In this document: piece after piece, positions 1-9,413 of the stretch | Position numbering within the stretch: the stretch's first letter is position 1 | Layout: every line of letters starts with the position of its first letter | NCBI GenBank assembly: GCA_965240325.2 | Contig: OZ251222.1 | Location: forward strand, 4,774,001 to 4,838,000 | Length of the DNA: 64,000 nucleotides | Direction of reading: 5' to 3' | From: Rebecca billardiae RCC1528 | Taxonomy: Eukaryota; Haptophyta | Program-made: the position numbers and the translations under genes | Notes under the pieces: model-generated | Told to the model about the DNA's origin: nothing | Seen by the model: the letters and a program-made list of their open reading frames with translations, nothing else | Databases searched by the model: none

Positions 1-173
1 CCCGAACGACGGGCACTGTCCCAACGCATGTGACTCGCCGCCCGCGCCACTGCAGCTGCGAGCACGTTGCAGCTGCGAGAGCACGTTGCAGCGCAGCGCC
101 GGCGCCGCCCACAACGCCCACGGACTGCGATCCGCGCAGCATCCACCGCATCCAGCATGTTGACAGCCAGGCC
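1..173. other. 3' flank of SmD1 with a short tandem repeat
   Basis: This window edge lies downstream of the SmD1 stop codon and shows no supportable gene. Positions 51-67 and 68-86 form a direct tandem repeat of a 17-19 bp unit beginning tgcagctgcgag. The stretch is probably 3' UTR or spacer. Confidence 0.5.
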
Positions 174-626
174 TCATCGCGGAGGGCCCCGGCCTCGCCC
201 ACGTCCCCTGCCGCGCCCCCTTCCGCGCCCGAGCTTGGGGGCAGACGCCTCGCGCTTCTGCTTGGGCCGCGGAGTGTCGTCGAGCAGCAGTGTTTCCAGG
301 TTGAGTGAATCGGGGAGGAGGAAATAGCGCACATTGCTGCCGCGGATGCTGAGCGCGTCCATGTTGACAGGGTTCTTGCCCTTGACCGTCACCTTAACGG
401 CCTTCATGTGGGTGTTCATGCTCACATCCACGCCCGCAATCGTGCCGTGCACGATCGTGCCGTTCTTGAGCTCGACCGTGACTGTCTGGTTGGTTAGCTT
501 CATCAAGAAGCTGCGCGCGGGCGGAGGTGAGAGGGGCGGGAAGGGGGTGAGCCTCGGGCGCACCGCGCTCGCGCGTCCCCGTGCCACGATGCCCACGTGC
601 TGCGGCACGCACCGGACGAGCTTCAT
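174..626 (-). CDS. SNRPD1: Small nuclear ribonucleoprotein Sm D1 (two exons)
   Basis: Core Sm-ring subunit that binds U1, U2, U4 and U5 snRNAs in the nucleus for pre-mRNA splicing. Exon 1 is 626-613, the intron is 612-511 (GTGCGT...CAG, 102 bp, phase 2), and exon 2 is 510-174. Splicing rebuilds the N-terminus MKLVRFLMKL, which matches metazoan SmD1. Without splicing the frame reads an unrelated Pro-rich insert. The product is 116 residues (human is 119). The Sm1 part has ELKNG and [11 protein letters not shown] and the Sm2 part has IRGSNVRYF. The tail is the Arg-Gly repeat (GRGRGRGR) that is dimethylated in SmD1 and SmD3. Identification is near certain. The intron itself shows that the host uses the spliceosome to which this subunit belongs. 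Confidence 0.97.
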   Translation of the reverse strand: MKLVRCVPQHVGIVARGRASAVRPRLTPFPPLSPPPARSFLMKLTNQTVTVELKNGTIVHGTIAGVDVSMNTHMKAVKVTVKGKNPVNMDALSIRGSNVRYFLLPDSLNLETLLLDDTPRPKQKREASAPKLGRGRGRGRGRGRGRGPPR

Positions 627-898
627 GGCGAGCAGCCGCGCTCGCTCGGCAGGATCGAGCACGACGCTGCTCACGATGGCGGCGCGGCGCGCGTCGACAC
701 TCCATCTGAAGAAAAGGAAATGCGCGGCAAATCGCGCGTCCGAATAATTCCGCGCAACTTTTTCTGCGTACAAATATATTCGATCGCGTCGCGTGCTGCT
801 AGCCAACTCGGGCAACTGGCTGCTAAGTGCTAGCTCGAGCACCATTGGCGCACAGCTTGCAGCTGCCGACTGATCAATTGATGAGCTCATCGTGGAGC

Positions 899-3800
899 CT
901 ACGACGGAGCAGCTGCTGAATCTTCGCTGCACTCCACCATGCGCGCGCGGATGAGTTCGGCCAGTTCCGCCATGCCGTCCATGTTCTTGTCTACGCAGGC
1001 GTTCAGCCCAGCGGCCTCAAACTCGCGACGGTCGTCGCAGCCCGAAGGGTCGCCCGTCACGCCAATGATCATGCCGGAGTAGCCGTTGCTGCGTAGCTTG
1101 CGCGTCGCGGCCGCTCCGGACATCAGAGGCATCCTGGGCAGGGGTGAACGCGGCGGTGACCGATGAGTTGGGCGGGCGGAGGATGGGAGCGCCCATCCAT
1201 GTGTGGGGACGCACCATCCGTGTGGCGGCCCGTTCTCCCTCCATGGGCATGGCACGGGCGTGCGCAAAGGCCGCGCGCGCGCGGCGGTCGCGGTCGCGCG
1301 CGCGCTCACTGGTTGTCCATGACGATCACGTCGTACCGCTGGCCGGCGCTGACGGCCTCGACGGCGGCCGCCCCGTCGTCCACCTGGTCGTAGGGCAGAC
1401 CCAGCACATCGAACGTCTGCAGCGGCATGGTGAGCCGCACGAAGTGGTCGTCCTCGGCGTGGAGGCAGCGGAAGCCTGGCGGCACCGCGGTGGCAGGCGC
1501 GGCCTCCGCGGGGATGCGCGCTCCGCCGTGGCCAGAGGAGTCGGGAGTTTCGAAGTTGGAGGAGGAATCCTTGCTGCCGCCCCCGGCAGACTCGAACGGG
1601 TGCACGTCCGCGCTGCCGGAGCCGGGGGGCACGTTGAGCTTGCGCGACGCGCTGTCCGATCCAGCGCGCGAGCTCGGGGCGTGGGGCGAGGGGAGAGGCT
1701 CAGAACTGTGCTTGCTCGGGGACGCGGGCGGTGGCCGTGCGATGCGGCAGCGGATGCGCATCTCGAAGATCGTGCCGTGGCCGTGCCCATCCGAGCGGAT
1801 CTCGAGCTCCGAGTCGCTGTGCAGCGAGAGGATTTGCCTCACGATCGTGAGCCCCAGCCCAGTGCCTCCGTTGCCCTGCATCTGCCCGCGGCCCACCTGC
1901 GGGCGAAGGGGCGCGGGCGCGCACGGGCCAGGCAGGGCGAGGCAGCGGGCGGCCACGTCATGCCAACGCGTGGCGTGTCGCGCGCGGAGAAAAAGGGCGC
2001 TCGAGGCGCGCCGCGCGCACCTGCGTGAACATGACGTTGCTGTTGAGCAGGCGCAGCTCCTCCTGGTCCAACCCAATGCCCTCGTCCTGGATCTCGACGA
2101 CGAGCTGCACCCACTCGCCTGCGCCCGCCATGTGAGCCAGCTGGCAGCACCCCTTCGCTGGCTCCGACGCTGGCTCCGACGCTGGCTCCGACGCTGGCTC
2201 GGACGGCTCGGGCGCGCGTGCGGCCTCCGTGCGCTCGGAGGGGACGGTTGGTGGGTGGCAGCGGGCCGGCGAGCGCGTCGGCGTGTTCGGGTCTTGCACG
2301 GCGGGGTGGACGACGGAGAGCGCGGGCGAGTCCGGGGGGCGCAGCCGGCGCATCACTCGCGCGTGCGTCGAGCCCTGCTCGCCGAGCCGCGAGCCAAGGC
2401 TCGACCGATACGGCGCTGAATTGCGCGCCGAAGGATGTGGCTCGGCCGCGGCTGCGGCTGCGGCCTCGGCGACCGCACGGCACGGGGTGCCGTTCTCGGC
2501 CCGCACGCGCACGTGCACACTCTGCCCGCGCTCCGAGAACTTGAGCGCGTTGCTCAGCCCGTTGTTCAGGCACTGCTGCAGACGCCGGATGTCGCCGAGC
2601 AGCAGCGCGTGCGCGTACTCGCCTGTCGGCTCGGCCGCGACCGCCAACCGGATGCCTTTCGAGACCGCGGGCTCCGTGAACGTCGCGAGGGCGGCGGAGA
2701 GCACCTCCGACGCGCGGAACTGCGCCATCACCAGATTCAGCTTCCCTGCCTCGATCCGCTCGAAGTCGAGCATGTCGCTGACGATGTTCTCCATGAGCGA
2801 GGCGCACATCATCTGGCTGCGGATGAGCTGCGCGACGCTCTCGAGCGACGTGCCCGGCGGCAGCTGGAGGAGGCGCTTGGCCACCGCGCCGACGGAGACG
2901 AGCGGCGAGCGCAGGTCGTGCATCACCTGCATCACGCGCGCCGCGCGGATGGACGTCAGACTGCGGCGCGGCACCGGGCGCGCGCGCGCAGGGGGGCGGA
3001 GAGCGCGAGCGCATGGCGCGTGCGCGCGCGCACAGTCCGAATGAGCCGCGAGCGCGCCGTCGACGCAGCGGCCGCCTCCTTGCCCACGAGGAGCTTCTCC
3101 GCCTCGAGGCGCTCGACGCGTGCGCGGCGGTCGTACGTGGCGCGCACGCTCGAGATCACGATGAAGCCCATGCCGAGCCCGCCGACCAGCGTGAAGAGGC
3201 CGATCAGCGCGAGCTGCTGCACAAAGTCGGAGGAGACCAGCGGCCAGCCGTCGCGCGGGGCGATCGCCAACGTCCAGGCCTCGCCGAACTCGGGCAGGAC
3301 GATGCGGGCCTCGATGGCGTCGGCCATCCAACGGTCCGCGGGGGCGTTGGGCGAGTGCGCGAAGATGCCCTCCGACTCGTTCAGCCCCGGGTTCCACACG
3401 TCCTCGCGCAGCTGCCACACAAAGTGGCGCAGGTTGCCCACCACGTGCGTGCCGTTCTCGAGCCGCTCGATGTTGAGCGGGTCAAGGAGGTCGTCGATGT
3501 ACGCGAGCGCCTGCGAGAAGCCCCAGAAGAAGGTGGGCTCGCCGTCCTCGGTGTCGGGGCCGGGAAACCGACAGTTGTCGTCGCGCTGCTCCGGCGAGCA
3601 GTCCACTGTGTTGTTGGCGTCGCGCGCATCGTTGTAGTAGGGCAGAAGCGGGAGGTACTCGGGGGAGTCTGTCGAGAAGAGCGGGTGGCGGACGACCATG
3701 CCGATGCCGCCCTGGAGGAGCTCGAGCGGCCCGACGATGGTGGCGCTCTGCTCCGGGAAGTTCCGAATGGTGTCGACGGCGCCCGGCCGGCGCACCGAGT

Positions 3801-4305
3801 CCACGAGCAGCGAGTAGCCGAGGGCGGGGCGGTCACGATCGGTGAGCGGATGGATGAAGGTGATCACGCCGCCTGGCGCGAGCTGGATCACAGAGATCCC
3901 GCGATGCGACTCGATGAGCTTGTGCGCGATCGTGTCGAAGGCGGCCGAGGAGTTGCCACTCGATTCGTAGAACACCTGCGCCACCGCGCCCATCGACCAC
4001 GACGCGCTGGCAGCCGTGAAAATGCGGTAGCGCAGCTCGTCGGCGTACGACTGCGCCAGCACACGCACGCCGTCGATGAGTCGGGCGTGGCGCGCGATCT
4101 CGGATTCGGCGATCCACCACGAGCCGAGCGCGACGATCGTCAGCGTGAGCGCGAATGCCGAGATGGCCCGCAGGTCAAAGTACCAACGCGCGGGCGTGGG
4201 CAGGGCTAAGTTCCGCGGCGTGGGCCGAGCAGATGCAATGTCCTCGCCCTCTGCCTCCGGGGCATCGGCCACAGGCGCGGCTGCGAGCCTGCGGCGCGAG
4301 AACAT
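899..4305 (-). CDS. Hybrid sensor histidine kinase: CHASE-like sensor, HisKA, HATPase, receiver
   Basis: Membrane-bound two-component receptor. Exons are 4305-3034, 2926-2021, 1896-1310 and 1133-899, giving 999 residues. The introns are 107, 124 and 176 bp; two donors are GTGCGC and the last is GTGAGC. Residues about 45-65 and 366-387 are membrane helices flanking a CHASE-like extracellular domain that contains [19 protein letters not shown] and GPLELLQGG. Splicing at 2926 restores the dimerisation helix [16 protein letters not shown] with phospho-acceptor His427. The N-box ([12 protein letters not shown]), G1 (DEGIGLD) and G2 (GGTGLGL) are intact, so catalysis is expected. A Ser/Pro-rich insert with 12-bp repeats encoding EPAS lies inside the ATPase domain. 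The receiver has MDNQMP with Asp920, the switch Thr in GVTGD, and Lys in CVDKN. CHASE domains bind small ligands such as cytokinins in plants; the ligand here is unknown. Confidence 0.88.
2156..2204. repeat. 12-bp tandem repeat inside the kinase gene
   Basis: About four copies of a 12-bp unit (gctggctccgac) encode (EPAS)n on the minus strand in the linker inserted into the histidine-kinase ATPase domain. It is in frame and so length-tolerant. Confidence 0.8.
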
Positions 4306-4567
4306 CGTCGCACGCAGTCCAGGACGTTCCCAACTGGTCGTATAATACTTTTCAATCGAACCGTCATTTTACCCGGACGCGCGCCCGGGGAATTATAAAC
4401 AGTCAGACCGTCTGACGAATAATCATCGATTAATCGGCCCTTCATCAATACCAACCGACGAATCAGGACTCATGCAGGAGACAGAACGGTCTGACTCTCA
4501 GAATTCTCGCCGACGCGCGCGCCGGGCCGCGATGCTAAAAGCGATGCCGGCCGCGTGAGGCGACCTG
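4306..4567. promoter_or_regulatory. Divergent promoter between the CHASE kinase and the transporter
   Basis: A 262-bp spacer separates the start codons of two head-to-head genes, so it must hold both promoters. It is AT-rich relative to its surroundings in the middle (4330-4440). It contains the inverted repeat GTCAGAC-C-GTCTGAC at 4402-4416 and a further GTCTGAC half-site at 4490-4496. Calling these operator sites is inference from symmetry only. Confidence 0.45.
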
Positions 4568-5605
4568 ATGGCCGGGCTGGATGTGCTCGGCAGGGCGGCG
4601 TGCATCCTCCAGTACGTCGTGCTCTCCGTGGTGCTCATCCTCTTCAACAAGTGGCAGCTCAAGCACGGTGGCTTCCCGCTGCCGCTCTGCCTCGTCACGC
4701 TGCACATGGCGCAGGGCTCGCTCATGGCACTCGCGCTGCGGCTGCTCGGCTGGGTGGAGGCGTCGCTCCCGTGGGACGCGTACGTGAGCCTCGTCCTTCC
4801 CATCGGCTTCCTGTTCGCCGGCGCCGTGTGCTCCGGCACCGTCGCCTTCCTGTACCTGTCGGTGCCGTTCATCCAGATGATCAAGGCGTGGACGCCCGCG
4901 GTCGTGCTCATGCTCTCGTTCGCGGTGGGCCTCGAGTCGCCGTCCCCGCAGCTCGCGCTGATCATCCTCGTCACGAGCGGCGGCGTCGCGCTCACCGTGT
5001 ACGGCGAGCTCGAGTTCGTGCTCGTCGGCTTCCTCGTGATGGCCGCGTCCGACTGCATCGAGGCGCTGCGGCTCGTGCTGGTCGAGCTGCTGTACGCGCG
5101 CCGCTCTGAGCGGCTGAGCGGGCTGTCGGGCGTGTACTTCCTGTCGCCCGTGTGCTTCGCGTGCGCCGCGCCCGTCGCGCTGTACTTCGAGGGCGACGAG
5201 CTGCGCACCGTCATCCGGCAGCGCGGCTGCAGCCCCGCGCTGCTGCTGCTGAACGGCGTGTGCGCGTTTGCGCTCAACATCTCGAGCCTCGTGCTCATCA
5301 AGAAGACGTCGGCGCTCACGCTCCGGGTGGTGGGCGTGCTCAAGGACTGGATTGTGATCGTGGTGAGCGCGTGGGCCTTCCACACCGACGTCCAGCCGAC
5401 GCAGTGGCTCGGCTACGGGATTGCGTTTGTCGGCGTCGGGCTCTACTCGCGCTTCAAATACACGCAGACTCTGGCCGCGCAGGAGGCGGCTGCCAACGGC
5501 GCCGAGGGCGAGGCTCGCCCGCTCCTGAGCGCCACGCCGACGCTCGGCCGACGCAGCGATCTGTCGAGTGGAGCAGGCTCCGAGGCGGTGCCGAGCGAGC
5601 GCTGA
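4568..5605 (+). CDS. TPT/nucleotide-sugar transporter family protein
   Basis: Predicted multi-pass carrier of the drug/metabolite superfamily, triose-phosphate/nucleotide-sugar branch, 345 residues and intronless. About ten hydrophobic helices run from residue 10 to about 300. Family signatures include LFNKWQL in helix 1, SVPFIQMIKAWTP in the middle and, near the C-terminal half, KKTSALTLRVVGVLKDW followed by a GYGIAFVGVGLYSRFKY helix. The hydrophilic C-tail has an acidic/Leu stretch (EARPLLS) that could be a sorting signal. No long N-terminal plastid transit peptide is seen before helix 1, so a Golgi/ER endomembrane location is more likely than a plastid envelope. The substrate cannot be read from sequence. 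The start ATG is the first in frame. Confidence 0.9.
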   Translation: MAGLDVLGRAACILQYVVLSVVLILFNKWQLKHGGFPLPLCLVTLHMAQGSLMALALRLLGWVEASLPWDAYVSLVLPIGFLFAGAVCSGTVAFLYLSVPFIQMIKAWTPAVVLMLSFAVGLESPSPQLALIILVTSGGVALTVYGELEFVLVGFLVMAASDCIEALRLVLVELLYARRSERLSGLSGVYFLSPVCFACAAPVALYFEGDELRTVIRQRGCSPALLLLNGVCAFALNISSLVLIKKTSALTLRVVGVLKDWIVIVVSAWAFHTDVQPTQWLGYGIAFVGVGLYSRFKYTQTLAAQEAAANGAEGEARPLLSATPTLGRRSDLSSGAGSEAVPSER

Positions 5606-6072
5606 TGGCACGATGCGTTCATCACCCAATCGTCACATCGACCTGTGGATTTTCGTGTACTGGCCGGTGCAGCACAGCAGTGGTGCGGGTGCTGTAGTGC
5701 ACCCCGGCGTGTGCGCGGCGGACCGCCCGTCTCCTGCGGGCTGCACTCGCTGCAGCAGGCGGCTCATGCATGATGACGACACATATATCATCGACATCAT
5801 GTCGATATCGTCGTCATCGTCATCATATTATCAGCGCATGCAGTCTGCGCGCGCCTTAGATCCGTCGGTTCAGCCAGTGTGCCCAGTGTCGCGCGGGCCC
5901 GCGGGCTAATAAATCGAATAATAATAATAAGCATGCAGTGCCGCAATAATAACATGCGCATACAGCCAATATATATATATATATATTAATTATAATAATA
6001 ACCGTTCACAGTACGTAGCCGTCGTCTGCACTGACACTCGTGATGCCAGCACTCGTGAGTGATGGCGTCGTT
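5606..6072. other. Convergent intergenic DNA, AT-rich microsatellite
   Basis: No gene is supported. The stretch holds simple repeats (tcatcgtcatc near 5800, ATA/AAT triplets near 5915-5945 and a (TA)n run near 5970-5986). It is the 3' flank of the transporter gene, facing the minus-strand gene that ends at 7157. Confidence 0.6.
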
Positions 6073-6808
6073 GACAAACCGGTTGAATGAAAACCCGTTT
6101 GCCGACTGAGCTAAATCGGTTCGCGCGAGCCAATTTAGCTCAGTCGGCAAACGGGTTTTCAACCGGTTTGTCATGACTAGGAAGTCGCCTGTTCGAATCC
6201 CACTACCGACGTGCAACAAAAAGTTCTTACACTCTCCGGCTCCCCGCGAGAGCCTTACGGCCCGGGGGGGAAAGACGAGCCGGAGACGACGAAAGAATCG
6301 AACAGAAACCGGACAACGACCCACCGCCGACAGAAGACAAGCACGGTTCCACGAGAAGCGCAGCCCCCGGGTACAGTCACCCCCGGGTCAACAACGATGA
6401 CACAACGAGCCTCAAGAAGCCACAGCCGCAGAAGGGCTCACCGCCCACACACACCGACAGAGGCGGCCGGAGCCTCTACGAAGCTGCCACATTGACATCG
6501 CGCAGACGAGCACGCAAGGGCGGGACACCCGGGACAGACCGGGCGGGGAAGGAACAACCTCGTCAACAAATCCGTATAGTCGGTAGACTGGGACGGACTA
6601 CTTAACTCACTACAGCCCCTCGCGGGGTGTCCCCAGGTGACTTACGGTTATGACAAACCGGTTGAAAACCCGTGCAAAAAGCAGCCGACTGAGCGCTCAA
6701 ATCGGCTCGCGCGAGCCGATTTAGCTCAGTCGGCAAGGCCGAAGGCGGGTTTTCAACGCGAGCAGCCGATTTAGCTCAGTCAGCAAACGGGTTTTCATCC
6801 GGTTTGTC
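6073..6808. repeat. Foldback repeat element with terminal palindromes and tRNA-like boxes
   Basis: The left block 6073-6172 is a near-perfect 100-bp palindrome starting gacaaaccggttga and ending caaccggtttgtc. The right block 6652-6808 is a related palindrome. The outer ends (gacaaaccgg... and ...ccggtttgtc) form terminal inverted repeats of about 45 bp over the whole 736 bp. Each palindrome carries the motif tagctcagtcgg on both strands. The 480-bp interior has no recognisable coding potential. It looks like a non-autonomous foldback or tRNA-derived SINE-like element. No clear target-site duplication is seen, so the class is uncertain. Confidence 0.65.
6136..6199 (+). promoter_or_regulatory. 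tRNA-like RNA polymerase III A and B boxes
   Basis: TAGCTCAGTCGG at 6136-6147 fits the A-box consensus TRGCNNAGYNGG, and GTTCGAATC at 6191-6199 fits the B-box GWTCRANNC. The 55-bp start-to-start spacing is within tRNA-gene range with a small insertion. The D-stem and T-stem do not pair properly (GCCTG against CCCAC around TTCGAAT), so this is not a working tRNA. It is more likely a tRNA-derived promoter head of the surrounding repeat. Two more A-box copies lie at 6722-6733 and 6772-6783 (the last with one change). Confidence 0.55.
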
Positions 6809-7156
6809 AGTCGTCATGATGCATAATCCGTATTATCTAAGTCGCTGTCGTAGCGCCTAGCGCCCTAGGCCCTAGCGGTACTGGCACCGACCGGCCGGAG
6901 TACTGTCTGTCATGCAGCGCAGCGCCACTGAACGCGCGACACTATAGCTGGCACCACCTGACCACGGGCACGCCGCACGGCAGACGACCGAGTCAGCCGA
7001 CAGCGCCCGCGGTCGACCCCGGCGGCGCCTGATGCGGCCCCGGAGCGCGGCGCGCGCGCTGTCTGTGATCCGTACCTCACGTACATGTCGTAAATCCACC
7101 GAGCGCAGGCCGCGATGCCCACCTGCAGCCGTGCACGCGCCTCTCCGCCGTCACCG
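6809..7156. other. Intergenic, no gene seen
   Basis: This is the spacer between the foldback element and the 3' end of the DUF3431-like gene. GC content rises again here. No coding, RNA or repeat signal could be supported. Confidence 0.5.
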
Positions 7157-8254
7157 CTATCTGTGGTCCGCGTTCATGATGTGCACGGGCACGCCCCTCT
7201 GCACCAGCGCGTACGGAGCGAACGTGCCGCCTGTGGGCGATGGCTCTGCCGCCTCAGCCGCGGTGGCGTGGTGCCGCTTCGGGATCTTGCGCTGCACCGG
7301 GCACTGCCCGCCCAGCGAGCAGAAGAGGACGGCGCGCCACAGCCGCTCCTGGTACTGCGCGGCCATATCGCCAGTGGGGCCCGTCCGCTCAAGCTGCACG
7401 AGCACGCGCTCGTACGCTGCGCGGCCGCGCGCGCGCAGCAGCTGGCTGCCGGCCGCAAACGTGCCGCCCATCTGCCACTTGCACGCGTGCAGCACGCGCG
7501 GCGGCACGCCCCAGTGCGCGCACGCCCACGCGATGAGCGAGGGCGGCGCGGCGTCGGCGAGCGGCACGCCGGGGCCCTGCCGGTTGCGCTGCAGCGCACA
7601 CTCGTGCTGCGCCTCGCACTCGCAGCGCGTGTCGCACGGCATGTACGGCCGCAGGCTGCAGCGGTACTCGGAGGCGCAGTACGCGCGCCGGTCGTCCTCG
7701 CAGCCGGCGGAGCTCGCCGTGAGGTTGGGCGCGATGGTGGCGGGCAGCAGCGCGTCCTTGATGCCGAAGATGCGGCGGCGAGCGCGCTGCATGAAGATGC
7801 CGTGCGCGTCCGTCCAGAACGTCGAGAGCGACGCCGTCCGCTGCGAGGCCAGCTCGGCGATGTCGTCGACCGCCCACTCGAGCACGCGCGCCGCGTACGT
7901 GCCGGCGCCCGTGTCCTTGTTGGTGATGGCGGCGTTGATGAAGAGCGTCAGGTCGGCGAGCGAGTCGTACCGCCGGATGATGTGCGTCAGGTGCGTGTGC
8001 GCCTCGCGCCCGTGGTTCGGGAGGCGCACGTTGCACACGGCGCGCTCCGCGCACTTGCAGTAGTACGTCGTGCGCACCTGCCCAAAGCCCTTCGCGCGGA
8101 GCGCCTGCTCCTTCGAGGCGATGGTCTCGAGGACCGCGTCGCTCTCGTCGCAGAGGGCCACCACCAGTTCGATCGACTGCCGGGTCACCGCCTGCTGCTG
8201 CCCGCTCGTCGCGAGCGGGACCAGAGCCAGCAGCAGCGCCCTGAGTGGCACCAT
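7157..8254 (-). CDS. Secreted DUF3431-like protein
   Basis: A 365-residue protein with a clear N-terminal signal peptide (LRALLLALVPLATSG), so it probably enters the secretory pathway. The core resembles the DUF3431 family: an ELVVALCDE strand, NHGREAHTHLTHIIRRYD (family pattern: N-x-GrEs-tYL-hIi-nYd) and LADLTLFINA. A C-terminal half with WGVPPRVLHACKWQMGG leads to GSQLLRARGRAAYERVL (family: an F-x-V sequence before Ile-x-x-x-p-x-x-fY). A Cys-rich insert (CEDDRRAYC, CRCSLRP-like, CDTRCECEAQHEC) in the middle is not usual for the family and suggests a disulfide module. DUF3431 proteins are found beside glycosyltransferases in many microbes but have no assigned reaction. The start is placed at 8254 because the signal peptide begins there; the open frame extends upstream without an obvious role. 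Confidence 0.7.
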   Translation of the reverse strand: MVPLRALLLALVPLATSGQQQAVTRQSIELVVALCDESDAVLETIASKEQALRAKGFGQVRTTYYCKCAERAVCNVRLPNHGREAHTHLTHIIRRYDSLADLTLFINAAITNKDTGAGTYAARVLEWAVDDIAELASQRTASLSTFWTDAHGIFMQRARRRIFGIKDALLPATIAPNLTASSAGCEDDRRAYCASEYRCSLRPYMPCDTRCECEAQHECALQRNRQGPGVPLADAAPPSLIAWACAHWGVPPRVLHACKWQMGGTFAAGSQLLRARGRAAYERVLVQLERTGPTGDMAAQYQERLWRAVLFCSLGGQCPVQRKIPKRHHATAAEAAEPSPTGGTFAPYALVQRGVPVHIMNADHR

Positions 8255-9413
8255 CGTGACTCGTGTGCGCAGCGAGAAGGGCAAACCCGCCGCACTGGCA
8301 AGGGTCTGCGCTGCCGGCCCGGCACCTCGCCGAGAAGGCCGCGGGCGTCGCGTTTCGCTCGGGGCTCGGAGGCCAGCGCGAGTCGGTGGGGGGACCGACC
8401 GATACGGGGCACGCGTCGGGCGGGCAGGCCGGGCGCATCGGCATTCTGAACTGCCCGCCGATCGTCTCGCTCCGCCGCTTCTACTCGTAGCGCTCACGAG
8501 CTCGCTCATTGCGCACGGGAGGTCGGGCCCAGCCAGGCGCGCGCATGGCTTCCACGTGCGGGGCCGGGCATGTACGCGCGCGCGCGCGCGCCGAAGCCGT
8601 TCGGCCAGAGAGCCAGTTTCTTGCCCAAGCCGAGTGTACACGTGAAAACAGAACGGTGCCGGGCCGCCAGTGCGCCGTCTGCAGCTCGCGGGCTCACAGA
8701 GGCCTGCACGTTTCACACTGGCCCACGGGCACGGCTCGAGCGTGTCGCGTGAGAGAAGACGCGATGAGCTCATCCGCGGGTGGGTTAGCAGGCTGAGGCA
8801 TGCGCTTCAATTGCCCAATGGCATGCGTTCGGGACCGTGCTCAACCGAGTCAACGCAGTGGCGGCCGTGGTTGTCCCACCCGGCCACCCAACACATGCTG
8901 CAGGCTGCTGCTGGTCTGCTGGTATCTTCAGGCCGAACCCCTCGGTAGGCGGTAGTGCTACAGTTTACTAAGAATAAGAGACGCACACAGCCCAGGCAGG
9001 CGAGATAATGACACTGCCGCTTGTGTGTGGTGGGTAGGGGCCGGTAAAATTCTTTTGAAACCGAGCGTTCGGCGACGCCAATTCACTGGATCAATGTATC
9101 GCAATCCCACCAACAATTCCCCCCTCCCGCGGCTCCGCAGATATCAGAGAGCAGGCCTGTGTGTGACGTCGAAAAAGCTGCTATGATCTGCGCAGGAGCT
9201 GCGGTAGTCGGGTAGGATCTCCAATAAATCATTGCGCAGTAACTTAGCTCCGATCTCGCGAGAGATCGTGGATTCCTTACTGTATAATTGGATCACACTC
9301 CGTGACTTTGCAAACGCGACCTGCACACAAGCAGCCAACCTGGACCACCCAACCACATCGGCCCCGGCCAAATCGCGCACGCGCAGTGAACCAGCCTGAT
9401 CGTCGACGGCGAG
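8255..9413. promoter_or_regulatory. 1.16-kb divergent intergenic region
   Basis: The spacer lies between the divergently transcribed DUF3431-like and rhodopsin-kinase genes. It contains a (GC)n run near 8575-8590, a moderately AT-rich part from 8800 to 9400, and the palindrome tctcgcgaga at 9254-9263, about 150 bp upstream of the rhodopsin-kinase ATG. TCTCGCGAGA-type palindromes act as core promoter elements in animals; a role here is a guess. No gene is seen. Confidence 0.4.

Noticed and set aside
2927-3033. Acceptor at ccgcag before [12 protein letters not shown] in the CHASE kinase
   Set aside because: It breaks the reading frame with the GTGCGC donor. The next site (atgcag at 2927) keeps phase 0 and restores the H-box helix spacing ([16 protein letters not shown]).
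6121-6215. A possible intact tRNA gene
   Set aside because: A and B boxes fit, but the D and T stems do not pair and no acceptor stem can be formed, so it is kept only as a tRNA-derived repeat head.
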